Of a stretch of 64,000 nt of DNA, positions 1 through 9,147 are shown in pieces (position 1 is the first letter of the stretch; each line of letters begins with the position of its first letter). Position numbers and translations under genes: made by a program. Source of the stretch: Thiohalocapsa sp. (GTDB taxonomy: Bacteria > Pseudomonadota > Gammaproteobacteria > Chromatiales > Chromatiaceae); NCBI GenBank assembly GCA_028277725.1, contig JANQFX010000078.1:1-64000 (forward strand), in the 5' to 3' direction. A model generated the notes under the pieces. It was not told the origin of the DNA. It ran no database searches and saw nothing but the letters and a program-made list of their open reading frames with translations.

Positions 1-364
1 TCCCCGAGAAGTACAACCGTGTAGTGCCATAACGACTACCTGTGTACGGATGCGTCATTGTTCTCAATAGGAATTTCTCAGCGACGTGTCAAAGATGGGT
101 TAGTAGTCTTGTCAGAATTTGCTGGAAGCAGTACCGTTCACCTTGCCGGTCGTGCACGAGGACTCCGCGGCTGGTTGCCGGGTCTCTAGTCGTCCGGCAG
201 GCAGCGTCAGCAATCGGCATCGGGCCGCCGGTGGGGATCTGTTCGGAGTGCGCGGTGGGTCGACTCACGCTAACGTCATGACCAGCCATCCATCGCTGCA
301 TAAGCTGCTGTCGCGTCCGGACCTCCCCATTCGCGAGCGTGTCGGAGTCACTTCCCCATCCGCC
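1..364. other. No gene recognised
   Basis: Left edge of the window up to the first gene. The open frames here translate to low-complexity Arg/Ser-rich or unrecognisable protein, and I see no RNA gene. The last ~80 bases presumably carry the promoter of the following lipoprotein gene, but no clear -35/-10 pair stands out. Confidence 0.5.
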
Positions 365-1015
365 ATGAAGCCAACGATGCTGAGGAACCTGTTTCTGGGC
401 CTGCTCCTGGTCGGCGGCGGCTTCGCACTCACCGGGTGCAGCACCAACGGCCGTGACGCCGGGGGCAAGGACACCCGCAACAAACTCGTGGTGAGCGTCC
501 AGGATCAACGCATGCTGCTGCTCCGCGATGGGAAACCGCTCAAGACCTACCCTGTCTCCACCTCGAAGTTCGGCCTCGGTTCACAGGCGGACAGCAATCG
601 CACACCGCTCGGCATCTTAGAAATCGCGAGGAAGATCGGCGACGGCCAACCCACGGGGATGGTCTTCAAGGGCCGCCGCCCGACCGGCGAGATCCTCAGG
701 GCGAACGCAACCGGTCGCGACCCAATCGTCAGCCGCATTCTCTGGCTGAACGGCAAGGATCAGCACAATAGCAACACCTTCAGCCGACTGATCTACATCC
801 ACGGTACGCCGGAGGAATGGCGTCTGGGCCGGCCGGCCTCGTACGGGTGCATCCGCATGGGCATGCGAGACGTGGTCGATCTGTACAACCGTGTTGGCGA
901 GGGCGCGGAGGTAAGAGTGATCCGGCAATCATTGCCTAAGGTCCCAGATCATCGCGACGATACTAGCAATCGCTTGGATAGCGCCAATCACCTTGGATGG
1001 GCCCTTCCCGACTAA
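365..1015 (+). CDS. L,D-transpeptidase (YkuD) lipoprotein
   Basis: Periplasmic peptidoglycan-modifying enzyme of the YkuD family, which forms or edits 3-3 cross-links or attaches proteins to peptidoglycan through a catalytic Cys. The 216-residue product starts with a lipoprotein signal peptide; the lipobox LTGC places the lipidated Cys at residue 25. The YkuD signature is complete: IHGTPEE followed by PASYGCIRM, with the conserved His and the catalytic Cys in the SxGC(I/V)R motif. The same frame is open upstream to about 119, but the ATG at 365 is chosen because only it puts the signal peptide at the N terminus. The gene looks intact. The exact substrate cannot be told from sequence. Confidence 0.88.
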   Translation: MKPTMLRNLFLGLLLVGGGFALTGCSTNGRDAGGKDTRNKLVVSVQDQRMLLLRDGKPLKTYPVSTSKFGLGSQADSNRTPLGILEIARKIGDGQPTGMVFKGRRPTGEILRANATGRDPIVSRILWLNGKDQHNSNTFSRLIYIHGTPEEWRLGRPASYGCIRMGMRDVVDLYNRVGEGAEVRVIRQSLPKVPDHRDDTSNRLDSANHLGWALPD

Positions 1016-1304
1016 CCTAGTCGTCTTCGTCACTGACCCGCATGCACGCGACGCGGCCGTCAGTGCCATCATCAGCTCGCCCGCTGGTTTGGGTATCGCG
1101 GGTACCGCCGAGCCCTTGCCCGATCGGGTTCTTCGTCAACGCCGACACGGATCGGTCCCCGGCGCGTCCCGGCGGTCGTTCAGGGCGCGTCCGTGGTACA
1201 CGTGGAAGGCACTTGCAGCCCTCGGTAACGGCGACTATCGTGAGGCGCTGCGCGACGTATCGCGAGAAACGCAACGCCGTTCGATGGGGGCGGGGATGGA
1301 GACC

Positions 1305-2498
1305 ATGAAGCGTGATCTGCCGAGTCGATCGAGCAAAGAGTGGGCACAAAACTCGACTCCAGCGACCTGCGACACCGCGGCGCAGGAACACGCTGCCCTT
1401 CGTCGACAGCTGCAACGCGTGGTCGATCAGGCACATTGCAACGAACGCTCACTCAGGCGTTTTCAGTCCCTCGAGCTCGACTTGCTCGGCAGTGAGTCTC
1501 TCGCATCAATGCTCATGCTCCTAACGCACGATGCTCCGCGTCGCTGCGACTGGGACCGGGTTTCGTTGCTCCTGCACGACCCGGAGTACGAGATCCGCAG
1601 GCTCTTGGATCAAGACCAACAGGAGCCCGCTGATTCGACTGGCACGGTGTTCCTTGACACGCCGAAACGCCTTAAGGACCTGCACCGGCGAGGTACTGGA
1701 CCGCGCCTGGAACCGTACAAGATGGGCCGCCACGGTGACCTCTTTGGCGCGGGCGAGCCGCCAGTGGCGAGCGTCGCGCTCTTGCCCGTCCTTCGGCACG
1801 GGCGCCTATTCGGCAGCTACAACTTGGGGAGTTACCGTGCCGACCGATTCCCTCCAGATGCGGGCCACGACTTCCTCCATCACTTGGCCGCATTGATCGC
1901 CGCCTGCCTGGAAATCGCCATCACTCGCGATCAGCTCCGTCACCTTGGTCTGGCTGACGGCCTCACCGGGGTGAACAATCGCCGCTATTTTGAACAGCGC
2001 TTACCTGAGGAGATCGCTCGCGCCCAGCGGAGCGGCTCGCCGCTCAGCTGCCTCTTGATCGACATCGACCACTTCAAACGCTTGAACGACAGCTTCGGTC
2101 ATGGGGTCGGCGACCAAGCCCTGCGGCGGGTCGCCAAGCTGATTCGCGCGTCGCTACGCCGCAGCGAGGTGCTGGCGCGATATGGAGGAGAGGAGTTTTC
2201 GGTCTTGCTGCCCCAGACCAACGCAGACGCAGCCGTTTTGATCGCCGAGCGATTGCGGCACGAAGTTGCATCAACACGCTTCACATTCGAAGGCGGTCAC
2301 AGCATCTCCATCACCGTCTCCATCGGTGTTGCCACTCACGACCCCGCCCTCGACTACCCTAGGGCAAACAGCCTCGGCGTGATGCTCGTGCAAGCTGCCG
2401 ACCGCGGTCTCTATCGCGCGAAGGGCGATGGCCGCAATCGGGTCGTGCTCCACCCGCTACCCCCGCATCCGATACCCGGTGATCTATTGTCTGTGTAG
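1305..2498 (+). CDS. GAF-like/GGDEF diguanylate cyclase
   Basis: Makes cyclic di-GMP from two GTP. The last ~170 residues are a GGDEF domain with the active-site signature RYGGEEF and the typical GLTGVNNRRYFE start. The four residues where the inhibitory RxxD I-site should lie read RSEV, so product inhibition is probably absent. The N-terminal half (FQSLELDLLG...CDWDRVSLLLHD...GRLFGSYNLGS) resembles the GAF-like DUF484 sensor domain; no membrane segment is seen, so the protein is probably cytoplasmic. The ATG at 1305 has GGAG five bases upstream; an in-frame ATG at 1284 is an alternative. The open frame reaches 993 but the extra residues look non-coding. Confidence 0.85.
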   Translation: MKRDLPSRSSKEWAQNSTPATCDTAAQEHAALRRQLQRVVDQAHCNERSLRRFQSLELDLLGSESLASMLMLLTHDAPRRCDWDRVSLLLHDPEYEIRRLLDQDQQEPADSTGTVFLDTPKRLKDLHRRGTGPRLEPYKMGRHGDLFGAGEPPVASVALLPVLRHGRLFGSYNLGSYRADRFPPDAGHDFLHHLAALIAACLEIAITRDQLRHLGLADGLTGVNNRRYFEQRLPEEIARAQRSGSPLSCLLIDIDHFKRLNDSFGHGVGDQALRRVAKLIRASLRRSEVLARYGGEEFSVLLPQTNADAAVLIAERLRHEVASTRFTFEGGHSISITVSIGVATHDPALDYPRANSLGVMLVQAADRGLYRAKGDGRNRVVLHPLPPHPIPGDLLSV

Positions 2499-2859
2499 CG
2501 GAGGGCGATCTCTGGCGTATCTCGGCTGCAAACGGTGACCGGCCACCGTCAGCTCCTATCAGCGGTAACTCCTGCTGACGTCAGGCCCGGCGTCATCACG
2601 GGCGGATTCGATTGGACATGAGCCTGGTCGGCCAAATCATGGCGATCAGGTCATGCCGCAGACCGACGCCCGAGCTGGACGCCGAGCGTGATCCCAACCA
2701 GCGACTGGACAGACCGGCCCGGGGGCGGTCATCACCGCCCGCAGCCCGCTTCGAATGTGCGATAGCCCGTCAGCTCGTGCTACGGACGGTCCGCGCCGCG
2801 GTGGGTTGACTCGGGTCATTGCGCCGCGGCGGATGCAATCCTGGCCTCGATGCTCGCTT
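2499..2859. other. No gene recognised
   Basis: Space between the diguanylate cyclase and the end of the broken hydrolase on the other strand. Open frames on both strands are Arg-rich shadows without recognisable domains. I see no RNA gene or strong hairpin. Confidence 0.5.
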
Positions 2860-3707
2860 TCAGGTTGTCGGGGCGCGGAGGCGAAGCGCATCGATCGCCG
2901 CCACCGTCTCGCGCGCACCGACCTCGCCGTACCAGAAGAAATGGTTGCCCGGCACACGAGCATTCAGCGCACCGGACGTGGCGTAGTCCATTTGGTCCAT
3001 GAGGCCTTGCCAATCCCCTGGGTCGATCGCTTCGGACTTCGAGAGGGCCGGCAGGACGAGATTCCGATAGAGGTGCTGGATCTGGTAGATGCCCCAGTTG
3101 CCCCGGTCGGTTAGCGCATGATCGTTATCCAACACCCTGTCGCCTGAGATCGTGACGATGAAGGGGAAGTCGCCAAACTTGAGGGCGCCGGTGTCCGCAA
3201 TCGCCCAATTCAGGTCCTCGACGAATGCACCGTCGTCATAACGTGAGGCGATCATAATGGCGTTCAGCGCGACAGGGATGTCGCCCAGGACATCGGTTTC
3301 AAAGCGATCCCAGGGGATGATCGCGTGGCCGTTCAAGGTGTCCTGGGCGAGGACGTAGCACTTGAAGAGATCGTAGAACTGCGGCGCCGCCGAGAGGCCG
3401 TTCTCGGTCTTGGAGATCGCTCCGGGGGCAGCGAGCAGCAGCGGGACGGGTGGCGTGGACGCCAACGAGACGTAGAGGCCACGCGCGCCAGATGAAAGCC
3501 GCCGGGGACGAAGATGACCAAGGGTTTGTCGAGGTCCCCTGCCTTGAAGTAGTTCAATGTCTCAATGCCATTGGTCGCCAGCATCTCTTCGCCTGGATAC
3601 AACTCTCCGCTTGGGGTGAGCCGGTCGACCGTCCAAGCGTCCGCTACAGAGTCAGCGGGACCGAAGGCAATCAGGAGCAAGAGTGCTAGTGCTTTGGCAC
3701 TGGACAT
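2860..3707 (-). pseudogene. Broken secreted alpha/beta-hydrolase-like protein
   Basis: Two overlapping minus-strand frames make up one protein. The N-terminal part (ATG at 3707, good GGAG-type site upstream) has a signal peptide ending near GPADSVADA and a first core strand PLVIFVPGGFHLARV, typical of a secreted alpha/beta hydrolase. The reading frame then changes near 3465-3490 and continues in another frame through a long conserved-looking domain ending in GNHFFWYGEVGARETVAAIDALR. After the PGG motif one expects a nucleophile-elbow region, and the distance looks short, so the lesion is probably a small deletion rather than one base. No GxSxG serine motif is visible. Family assignment is tentative. 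Confidence 0.6.
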
Positions 3708-4051
3708 AGGAGTCTCCTCGAACAAGCTCTTGAAGTCAGTCGGGCGAAGGTCGACCTACTCCGTTCGCCCCACCCTACCAATGCAGTGAAGGCGCAATCC
3801 AGGCCGGGCCTAAGGAGAACTGAGGGCCAAGACGTGCTGCGAGCGAGGTGGGGATCCCTTCAAACGCACGGGGCTGGGCCGTCAGCGGCTCCTCAGGCCG
3901 CAAGGACCGGCGATCTGATCTCCGGTGTCGTCAATCGCCAGCACAAGCCCGGCCATGGCCGGAGCACCACCTGCCGCCATCCGCTTCGTGTAGCCACCGG
4001 CTGACAGTACCCAGCGACGGACTCAGATCTCAACAGCGTGCGGGACATCCG
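3708..4051. other. No gene recognised
   Basis: Between the broken hydrolase and the MarR gene, both on the minus strand. Open frames here are short, basic and without recognisable domains. No RNA gene or clear terminator noted. Confidence 0.5.
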
Positions 4052-4513
4052 CTACTCCCCGTTTCCTTCCAAACGGTTGCGTAGGGTCGACATGACCGCG
4101 CGCGCGGTTTCGATATCCCGAACGCTCAGTCCGTCGGTGAGTCCGTTGATCCAAGGTGTCTGCAGGCGCATCGCTTCGTTGAACGACCGCCGACCCGCCT
4201 CGGTCAGTACGACGAGTCGTGCCCGGCGATGATGTGGGTTTGGCTCATACCTGACCAGCCCTTCTCTCTCCAGGTCGTTCACGATCCGCTGAACATTCTG
4301 ACGATTCGCGCCCATATCGCGCGCCAGCCAAGCGACCGGCTGCGATCGCGCGGTTGCCGCGATCGTCCCAAGCACCTGCCAGCGGGCACTCGTCAAGCCG
4401 AGGTCCGCAACGAGCCTATCCCCAGCCGCCAGAAGGAGATTGTTGAGCCTGAACAGCTCGAGAATGGCGTCGGTCAGGGCGTCGCCCGCTGGGGTCCGAT
4501 GGTCGATAGACAT
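4052..4513 (-). CDS. MarR-family transcriptional regulator
   Basis: 153-residue winged-helix repressor of the MarR family, which usually blocks a divergent gene until a small aromatic or oxidised ligand binds. The core is typical: LTSARWQVLGTI as the helix before the recognition helix, MGANRQNVQRIVNDLEREGLV as recognition helix, and the wing NPHHRRARLVVLTEAGR. No regulatory Cys is present, so redox sensing of the OhrR kind is unlikely. It faces the DUF2269 membrane gene at 4833 across a 320-base gap holding a tandem palindrome (4539-4584), which lies just upstream of its own start. It therefore probably represses itself and the membrane gene; the ligand is unknown. Confidence 0.9.
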   Translation of the reverse strand: MSIDHRTPAGDALTDAILELFRLNNLLLAAGDRLVADLGLTSARWQVLGTIAATARSQPVAWLARDMGANRQNVQRIVNDLEREGLVRYEPNPHHRRARLVVLTEAGRRSFNEAMRLQTPWINGLTDGLSVRDIETARAVMSTLRNRLEGNGE

Positions 4514-4538
4514 CGGCAGAATACTGCCTCGTTGACAA

Positions 4539-4584
4539 CATCATGTCAATCTGACACGCTTCATCGTGTCATTTTGACATGATG
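4539..4584. promoter_or_regulatory. Probable MarR operator, two TGTCA-N3-TGACA sites
   Basis: A 20-base arm at 4539-4558 is repeated inverted at 4565-4584 with 18 of 20 matches and a 6-base spacer. Each arm is itself a palindrome: TGTCAatcTGACA at 4544-4556 and TGTCAtttTGACA at 4567-4579, centred 23 bases apart, about two helical turns. Two co-facial dimer sites in a divergent regulator/target gap are the usual layout for MarR-type control. Confidence 0.75.
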
Positions 4585-4832
4585 CTGCTAATGTCGGAAG
4601 CCATGATGCCACTGCCAGAGCGTGCTCAGGCGATGGCGCGCGCTCGAAGGGACGGTGCTCGGTCGTACCGATGTCCTTCTCGCAAGTGCCTTGATCGCCG
4701 ATGTCGATCACTTCGAGAGCCTGGAGTCAGGGCTTGTGTTTCCAAGCCAACCGTCGTTACACGAATCATCGACTTCTCCCCTTACCAGGCCCGCCGGGCT
4801 CAAGGTGAACAAACGCCTCAGGAGACGCCGCA

Positions 4833-5420
4833 ATGACCTACTCGATCCTGAAATTGCTCCACTTCCTCGGTCTCACCCTACTCGGCGCCGGTCTTATTGG
4901 TGTCTGGATTGCCGACCTTCGCGCGCGCCAGCTGCACGAGCTCCAGGCATTCGCGGAAGCAGTCAGGAACATCGCCCTGTTCTACGACGGGCTTGCGGTA
5001 CCCGGAGCCCTGCTCCTGCTGGGATCGGGAGCGTGGATGATCGCGCAGTTCTACGGCGGCCCGGATTTCCTCCAGGTACCCTGGCTCGCCGGCATGGTTA
5101 CACTGTTCCTATTCGAGTTCATCGAAGGCAATACGGTAACCCGGCTCTACTTCATGCGATTGCGGCGCCTGACGAAGCAGGCGCTTGTGGCGGGACGGTT
5201 CACCGCGGAACTCTCGGCAGCCCGCGGGGAAAGGGTATCGACATTCACGCATTTCCTTGATCTGCCGATCCTATTCCTGATCGTCGCCTTGGGTGCGCTC
5301 AAGCCCGAAACTTGGACACTGTTTGCGGTAGGGTCGGTGGGCGCATTGACCATCGCGGCGGCGCTCACCGTCTACGTGCCAAGAATGTACCCTTGGGGAA
5401 ACGCCCAGACGCCCGGCTGA
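4833..5420 (+). CDS. DUF2269-type integral membrane protein
   Basis: 195 residues with four to five hydrophobic helices: residues ~5-28, ~50-70, ~83-100, ~143-162 and ~165-185. The pattern (LKLLHFLGLTLLGAGLIG at the start, His in the first helix, FLDLPILFLIVALGALKP near the end) fits the DUF2269 inner-membrane family, whose function is not established. It is divergent from the MarR repressor and its likely operator, so it is the presumed regulated target. The 248-base leader before the ATG holds no convincing gene. Confidence 0.7.
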   Translation: MTYSILKLLHFLGLTLLGAGLIGVWIADLRARQLHELQAFAEAVRNIALFYDGLAVPGALLLLGSGAWMIAQFYGGPDFLQVPWLAGMVTLFLFEFIEGNTVTRLYFMRLRRLTKQALVAGRFTAELSAARGERVSTFTHFLDLPILFLIVALGALKPETWTLFAVGSVGALTIAAALTVYVPRMYPWGNAQTPG

Positions 5421-5819
5421 ATAGGGCCTCCGACTCGCTCCAACTCGTCGGAGAGCCCCTCGGATTGCTGCCGGAGTAGTGGCTCACAACTCTGCAACTT
5501 CGCCGAGCCTGCGAGCGTTCGGACCGTCCATGCCGAACCAAACCAGCGAGCCTCGGCGCAGTTGCGTGTGGGGTCAAGAGTGCGCCTCACCCTATGCAGC
5601 GACAGCAACTCTGGCCGTTCGTCCCTGTTCCGTTGATTGACGATTACCGCCGCGGCGGCGTGTTTCCAGCAATCCCACCTGCGTCGACTCCCCCTGTCGG
5701 ACACTGAACAGGACTGCTGCAAGCCCCCGGATCCCGACGCCGGAACCCAACGCTTGAGGAGGCATCCTGTGACGCACAGCAAGGAGATGCAGCCAGTCTG
5801 CCGCAAGGAATTGCACAGG
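5421..5819. other. No gene recognised; probable decayed mobile DNA
   Basis: Both strands have open frames with Arg-rich translations that match no family I recognise. It adjoins a decayed transposase and so is probably part of the same degraded mobile region. No RNA gene or inverted-repeat end was found. Confidence 0.4.
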
Positions 5820-6360
5820 ATGCGGGCAAGCATAAGCTGGGCACCGGAGGAGTTTTGGCATCCTGGCCTGGTAGGCGAGCGTCGCGAGGCACACCCGGCG
5901 GAGCGCCTGTGGAATCGTCCCACGACGAGCGTGCCGGGGCCTGTGCCGATTCGGCGAGGACGCAGGGGGAGTATCGGCTGTTGCGCGCAAAGAGATTCGA
6001 CCGGGAGATGTTCGACTGGCTGGACCGGTTTGAACCGCATCGCCAGTGCACGGCGCAGCGCATGGCGCCGCATCAAAGTGTGTATTGCGTCTAGGACGCC
6101 ACGGAGCTGGACTTCAACGCACATAGGTTGCGCTCTTAGGCCGGCGCGGCGGGCGGACGGAGGTGACCTGCCTGATCGCCGGCGAGATCGATGTGCCCGC
6201 ACGAACGAGCGATGCCGATCGAGTGGCGTCTGTTGATCCACCGCGCGGTCCAGGACTTGGCGACTGCCCTCCGAGCCGGTCGACTGCTACCCTACGCGCT
6301 GGCAAATAGAGCCGCTATTCCTGGCGCTCAAGCAAGGATGCCGTCCCGAGGAGCTACGCC
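5820..6360 (+). pseudogene. Degenerate IS4-family (Tn5/IS50-type) transposase
   Basis: Pieces of a Tn5-type transposase remain in order but in different frames. WAPEEFWHPGLVGERR matches the N-terminal Tnp DNA-binding start; the frame then shifts to ACADSARTQGEYRLL, then FEPHRQCTAQRMAPHQSVYCV, a stop, then DATELDFNAHR, the region around the first catalytic Asp. The conserved part between it and the next piece is missing. A later fragment, PIEWRLLIHRAVQDLATAL with frameshifted GRLLP..., corresponds to the EWxLLT region just before the YREK-like motif. Several frameshifts, a stop and a deletion show a long-dead copy. Insertion-sequence ends were not recognised. Confidence 0.75.
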
Positions 6361-7165
6361 TCCCCACCATCAGGTTATCTGTTCATTGTTGTCGCAAATC
6401 GAGCGCACCCGTCCCTTCATCGCCGGATGATGTGGCATCCGCCGACCGGCGCCCGGCAGAATCCTCCCTCTTCCAGCCTGACGCCTGCCAGTTGGCGATA
6501 AGTACGCTCTTCGATGCGCCGGTGTTGTCGATACCATCAGGGCACTGCCCGGACTCCATCAAGCCCCTGATTGTCTCGCCGAATGCCACAGCCGCTTGCT
6601 GCGCGCCCCGCCTCAAATCCTCGCGTAGGCTGACCATCTCCAACACCCGGGGCTCGGCGCCAAATGCCTGGTGGCAGAGCGTTAGACCCGCCTAACAGCC
6701 GGAACCGGCGATCTGTTCCTGAGGTTCTGAGATCAAACGAGCTAAACGCCGACACTGCGTCGTTCGCCGTCGCAGCGGTTGGACGGTCTATCAAGACCCA
6801 GCGATGTCGCACAGAAGAACTTGACCCTGGCACACCTGCACGGCAGGATTCGGCAACGAGCCGAACACTGGCGTGCCTATTCCGGCGCCACGGAAACGAC
6901 CAAAGGGTCCAAGCAACCTCGCCTCTATGGGCGTTGCGGCAGCGCACCCAGCTTCAATGCTCCCGACGATACTCATCAATGGGCAGGCGCCTCATACCTC
7001 TGCATAAGATTGCCTCTCGGCGCATTGTCCCGATATCGGGTACTCAGTTGTCGGGATTAAGCAATAGGTAACGAACTATGGCAGTCGTCCTCAGAGTCGG
7101 CGCAGCTCAGATGAACTGCAGTTTTGGCGAAATAGATGAGAATTTATACCATGCCGAGAATTTTG
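6361..7165. other. No gene recognised between dead transposase and ISL3 element
   Basis: Short frames on both strands; the best-looking is a minus-strand frame at 6383-6646 (begins MLEMVSLREDLRRG), which I cannot assign. The bases next to the ISL3 element do not continue the sensor gene found on its other side. Treated as decayed accessory DNA. Confidence 0.4.
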
Positions 7166-8568
7166 GGCTCTTCCGCGATCCGTGTGGGTGATGCGTGCCG
7201 GCCCTTATGATGCAGTCTTGGCGCGCACCTGGGTATACGGCGATGCCGGAAGGTGTACGAGCTTTCCGGCAATGAGGTAAGCGATGGTCGCCAGCGAGCG
7301 CGTTGTCCGGTATCCCCTTGCACGCGCCTTCGCGGCCTGGATCAGCGAATTGATGCCCTCGACGCGTCCGTTCGAGAGCCGGGAGTCGAAGGCGTTGAGC
7401 AGCCCTTGGCGGTGTCGCTGCAGGGTAGCCGCAAGGCGTTTGAAGGGTGCGAGGCGCGAGCGCCGCGCCCAGCTGTACCAGCTCGAGAACAGCGCGTCGG
7501 CCTGCTCGCGGTTTTCAGCTTGGCGGAACAGATCGCGCAGTGTTTCCTTCAGCCGCCAGGCGCGGGCGGTCTTCAGGCGTAGGCGGGTGAGCTCGTGAGC
7601 TTGGATCATCTGGCGCTTGCTCCAGGCATGCTTGTCCCTCAGCCAAGTCCAGCGGCTGTGTTTGAGTGCGGGCTCGGCTTTGACCTCCATGCGGCGCACG
7701 TGGTCCACGGCCTCGTTGGCCAATTGGATGACGTGGAAGGCATCGAAGGTGATAGCGGCGTTCGGCAAGTGCTTGCCGGTGCCTGCGATGTAGGCCTTGG
7801 ACATGTCCATGCAGGCCGCCTCCACGCGCTCGGGATCGCCACCATGGGCCGAGAGCTCCTCTGCAAAGCGGGCCACGGTCTGCTGATCGCGGCCTGCGCA
7901 GGCGAACAGCAGCCGTCCTTCGTCGAAGTCGTGGAACAGACTGATGTCGTGCTGCCCGCGCCGCGAGGCGGTCTCGTCCACGCCGATACGGCGCACCTGC
8001 GAGAAGTCGGCCCGATCGCGTGCCGAGTGCACGTCGTGCTCGAGGATGCGCCAAATGGCGTCGTCCCCCACGGCGAAGCGCGCGGCGACCGTGTTGACCG
8101 GCATCTCCCGGCACAGGGCCACCACCAGCGCCTCGAACAGTTGCGTGAAACCGCTGCCGGGACGCGCCCAGGGGACCGCCACCTGGCTGGTCTTGCCGCA
8201 CTCGGTGCAGCGCACCCGCGGCAAGCGTGCGTGGATGAAGGCCTGGTACTGGAAGAAGTGCAGGTGGCGCCAGCTGCGCTCGCGGGTGTCGTATACCGGC
8301 TGGTCAACAACACCGCAACGGGGACAACAGAATCGCGTTCCAGCAGGCAACTGAACATCGAAGTCGATGCGTCCCGCCTCGGGGTCGAAGCGCACGTCGC
8401 TGACTTGCCAAGGCGCCTGCAAACCGAGCGCGGCAGTAAACAATTGGTGTTCCGCAGGCATCGGCACAGTCTCCGCAGACGGGATGATCAAAAGGGCTGG
8501 ATCATCCCCCAAGGCCCACGGGCAGGCAACCGCAACCCCGCCTCACCCACACGAATCGCGGAAGAGCC
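7166..8568 (-). mobile_element. ISL3-family insertion sequence, complete
   Basis: About 1.40 kb bounded by terminal inverted repeats: 26 bases at 7166-7191 beginning GGCTCTTCCGCGAT and the inverted copy at 8543-8568, 25 of 26 matching. It carries one intact transposase gene on the minus strand. GGCTCTTCC is a typical ISL3-family end. The 8 bases on each side (gaattttg and ggtttttc) are not a clean direct repeat, so the flanks may have changed after insertion, for example by an adjacent deletion. The right end truncates a membrane sensor gene. Confidence 0.9.
7205..8461 (-). CDS. ISL3-family transposase
   Basis: 418 residues from the ATG at 8461 (GGAG upstream); an upstream in-frame start at 8512 would add 17 residues. 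Domains in order: an N-terminal zinc finger with CCPRCG and VRCTEC Cys pairs, a helix-turn-helix region, then a DDE catalytic core with VDETASRRGQHD (first Asp), ACMDMSKAYIAG (second Asp region) and the C-terminal GRVEGINSLIQAAKARARGY carrying the catalytic Glu. The frame is uninterrupted, so the element may be active. It lies wholly inside the inverted repeats at 7166 and 8568. Confidence 0.93.
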   Translation of the reverse strand: MPAEHQLFTAALGLQAPWQVSDVRFDPEAGRIDFDVQLPAGTRFCCPRCGVVDQPVYDTRERSWRHLHFFQYQAFIHARLPRVRCTECGKTSQVAVPWARPGSGFTQLFEALVVALCREMPVNTVAARFAVGDDAIWRILEHDVHSARDRADFSQVRRIGVDETASRRGQHDISLFHDFDEGRLLFACAGRDQQTVARFAEELSAHGGDPERVEAACMDMSKAYIAGTGKHLPNAAITFDAFHVIQLANEAVDHVRRMEVKAEPALKHSRWTWLRDKHAWSKRQMIQAHELTRLRLKTARAWRLKETLRDLFRQAENREQADALFSSWYSWARRSRLAPFKRLAATLQRHRQGLLNAFDSRLSNGRVEGINSLIQAAKARARGYRTTRSLATIAYLIAGKLVHLPASPYTQVRAKTAS

Positions 8569-9147
8569 GGTTTTTCGCACGAACAGCGTCGTCATCACCA
8601 AATAGACGGCACAGCCGATCGCGAGGTAACCGTAGACGGGGTTCTCGAAGAGCAGCAGAACGACGATTAGGGTGAGGATCTGCGGGTAGCAATACACTAG
8701 GAATGCAGCCGGGTAGATGGAGAGCACGGCGACCCCGGAGCCCACCACCCCAAAGATCAGCATCGCCAACGCCACGAAGACCAATGGATCCCCGCTGATC
8801 CAGATCAGTGGGTAGATGATGCACCAGGCGGCACCCACCACGGCGCAGCCGAGCAGGTATAGGCGCCGCCACAGCAAGAGGCTCCAGCGCGCAGGGTCCT
8901 GCCGGTATAGGAACCACAACACAAGGCGCAGGCTCGCGGCGCCCGAGAGTGCGAGGGCCCAGACCCAGACCAGGGGCGAACCAGTCAGCGGCGCCAGCAC
9001 CGCCATGTACAGCGCGACGACGAAGAAGATGGTCCCATTGGTGACCAGGGCCTGCATGTAGAGGGTCCGCACCTGCCCCGCCGCTAGGACATCCTCGTCC
9101 ACGCCGCCCGCGCCGGCCTTGCTCATCACGGAAACAGCTCGCGACAT
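8569..9147 (-). pseudogene. Membrane sensor domain cut off by the ISL3 element
   Basis: The minus-strand frame starting at the ATG at 9147 gives about 190 residues of real protein: a short cytoplasmic start followed by six hydrophobic helices arranged in pairs, ending TTLFVRKT at the insertion-sequence border; the last ~25 residues of the open frame are read from the insertion sequence. The architecture is that of the N-terminal membrane region of a histidine kinase or diguanylate cyclase, whose output domain should follow. That output part is not found on the other side of the element (below 7166), so it was probably lost. The missing target duplication is consistent with a deletion next to the element. 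Confidence 0.65.

Noticed and set aside
4579..4836. Small plus-strand frame in the leader of the DUF2269 gene
   Set aside because: Arg/Ser-rich translation without domain; it overlaps the operator and the start of the membrane gene.
6383..6646. 87-residue minus-strand frame starting MLEMVSLREDLRRG
   Set aside because: Reads somewhat like a protein but ends in low-complexity and matches no family I know; left in the unassigned stretch.
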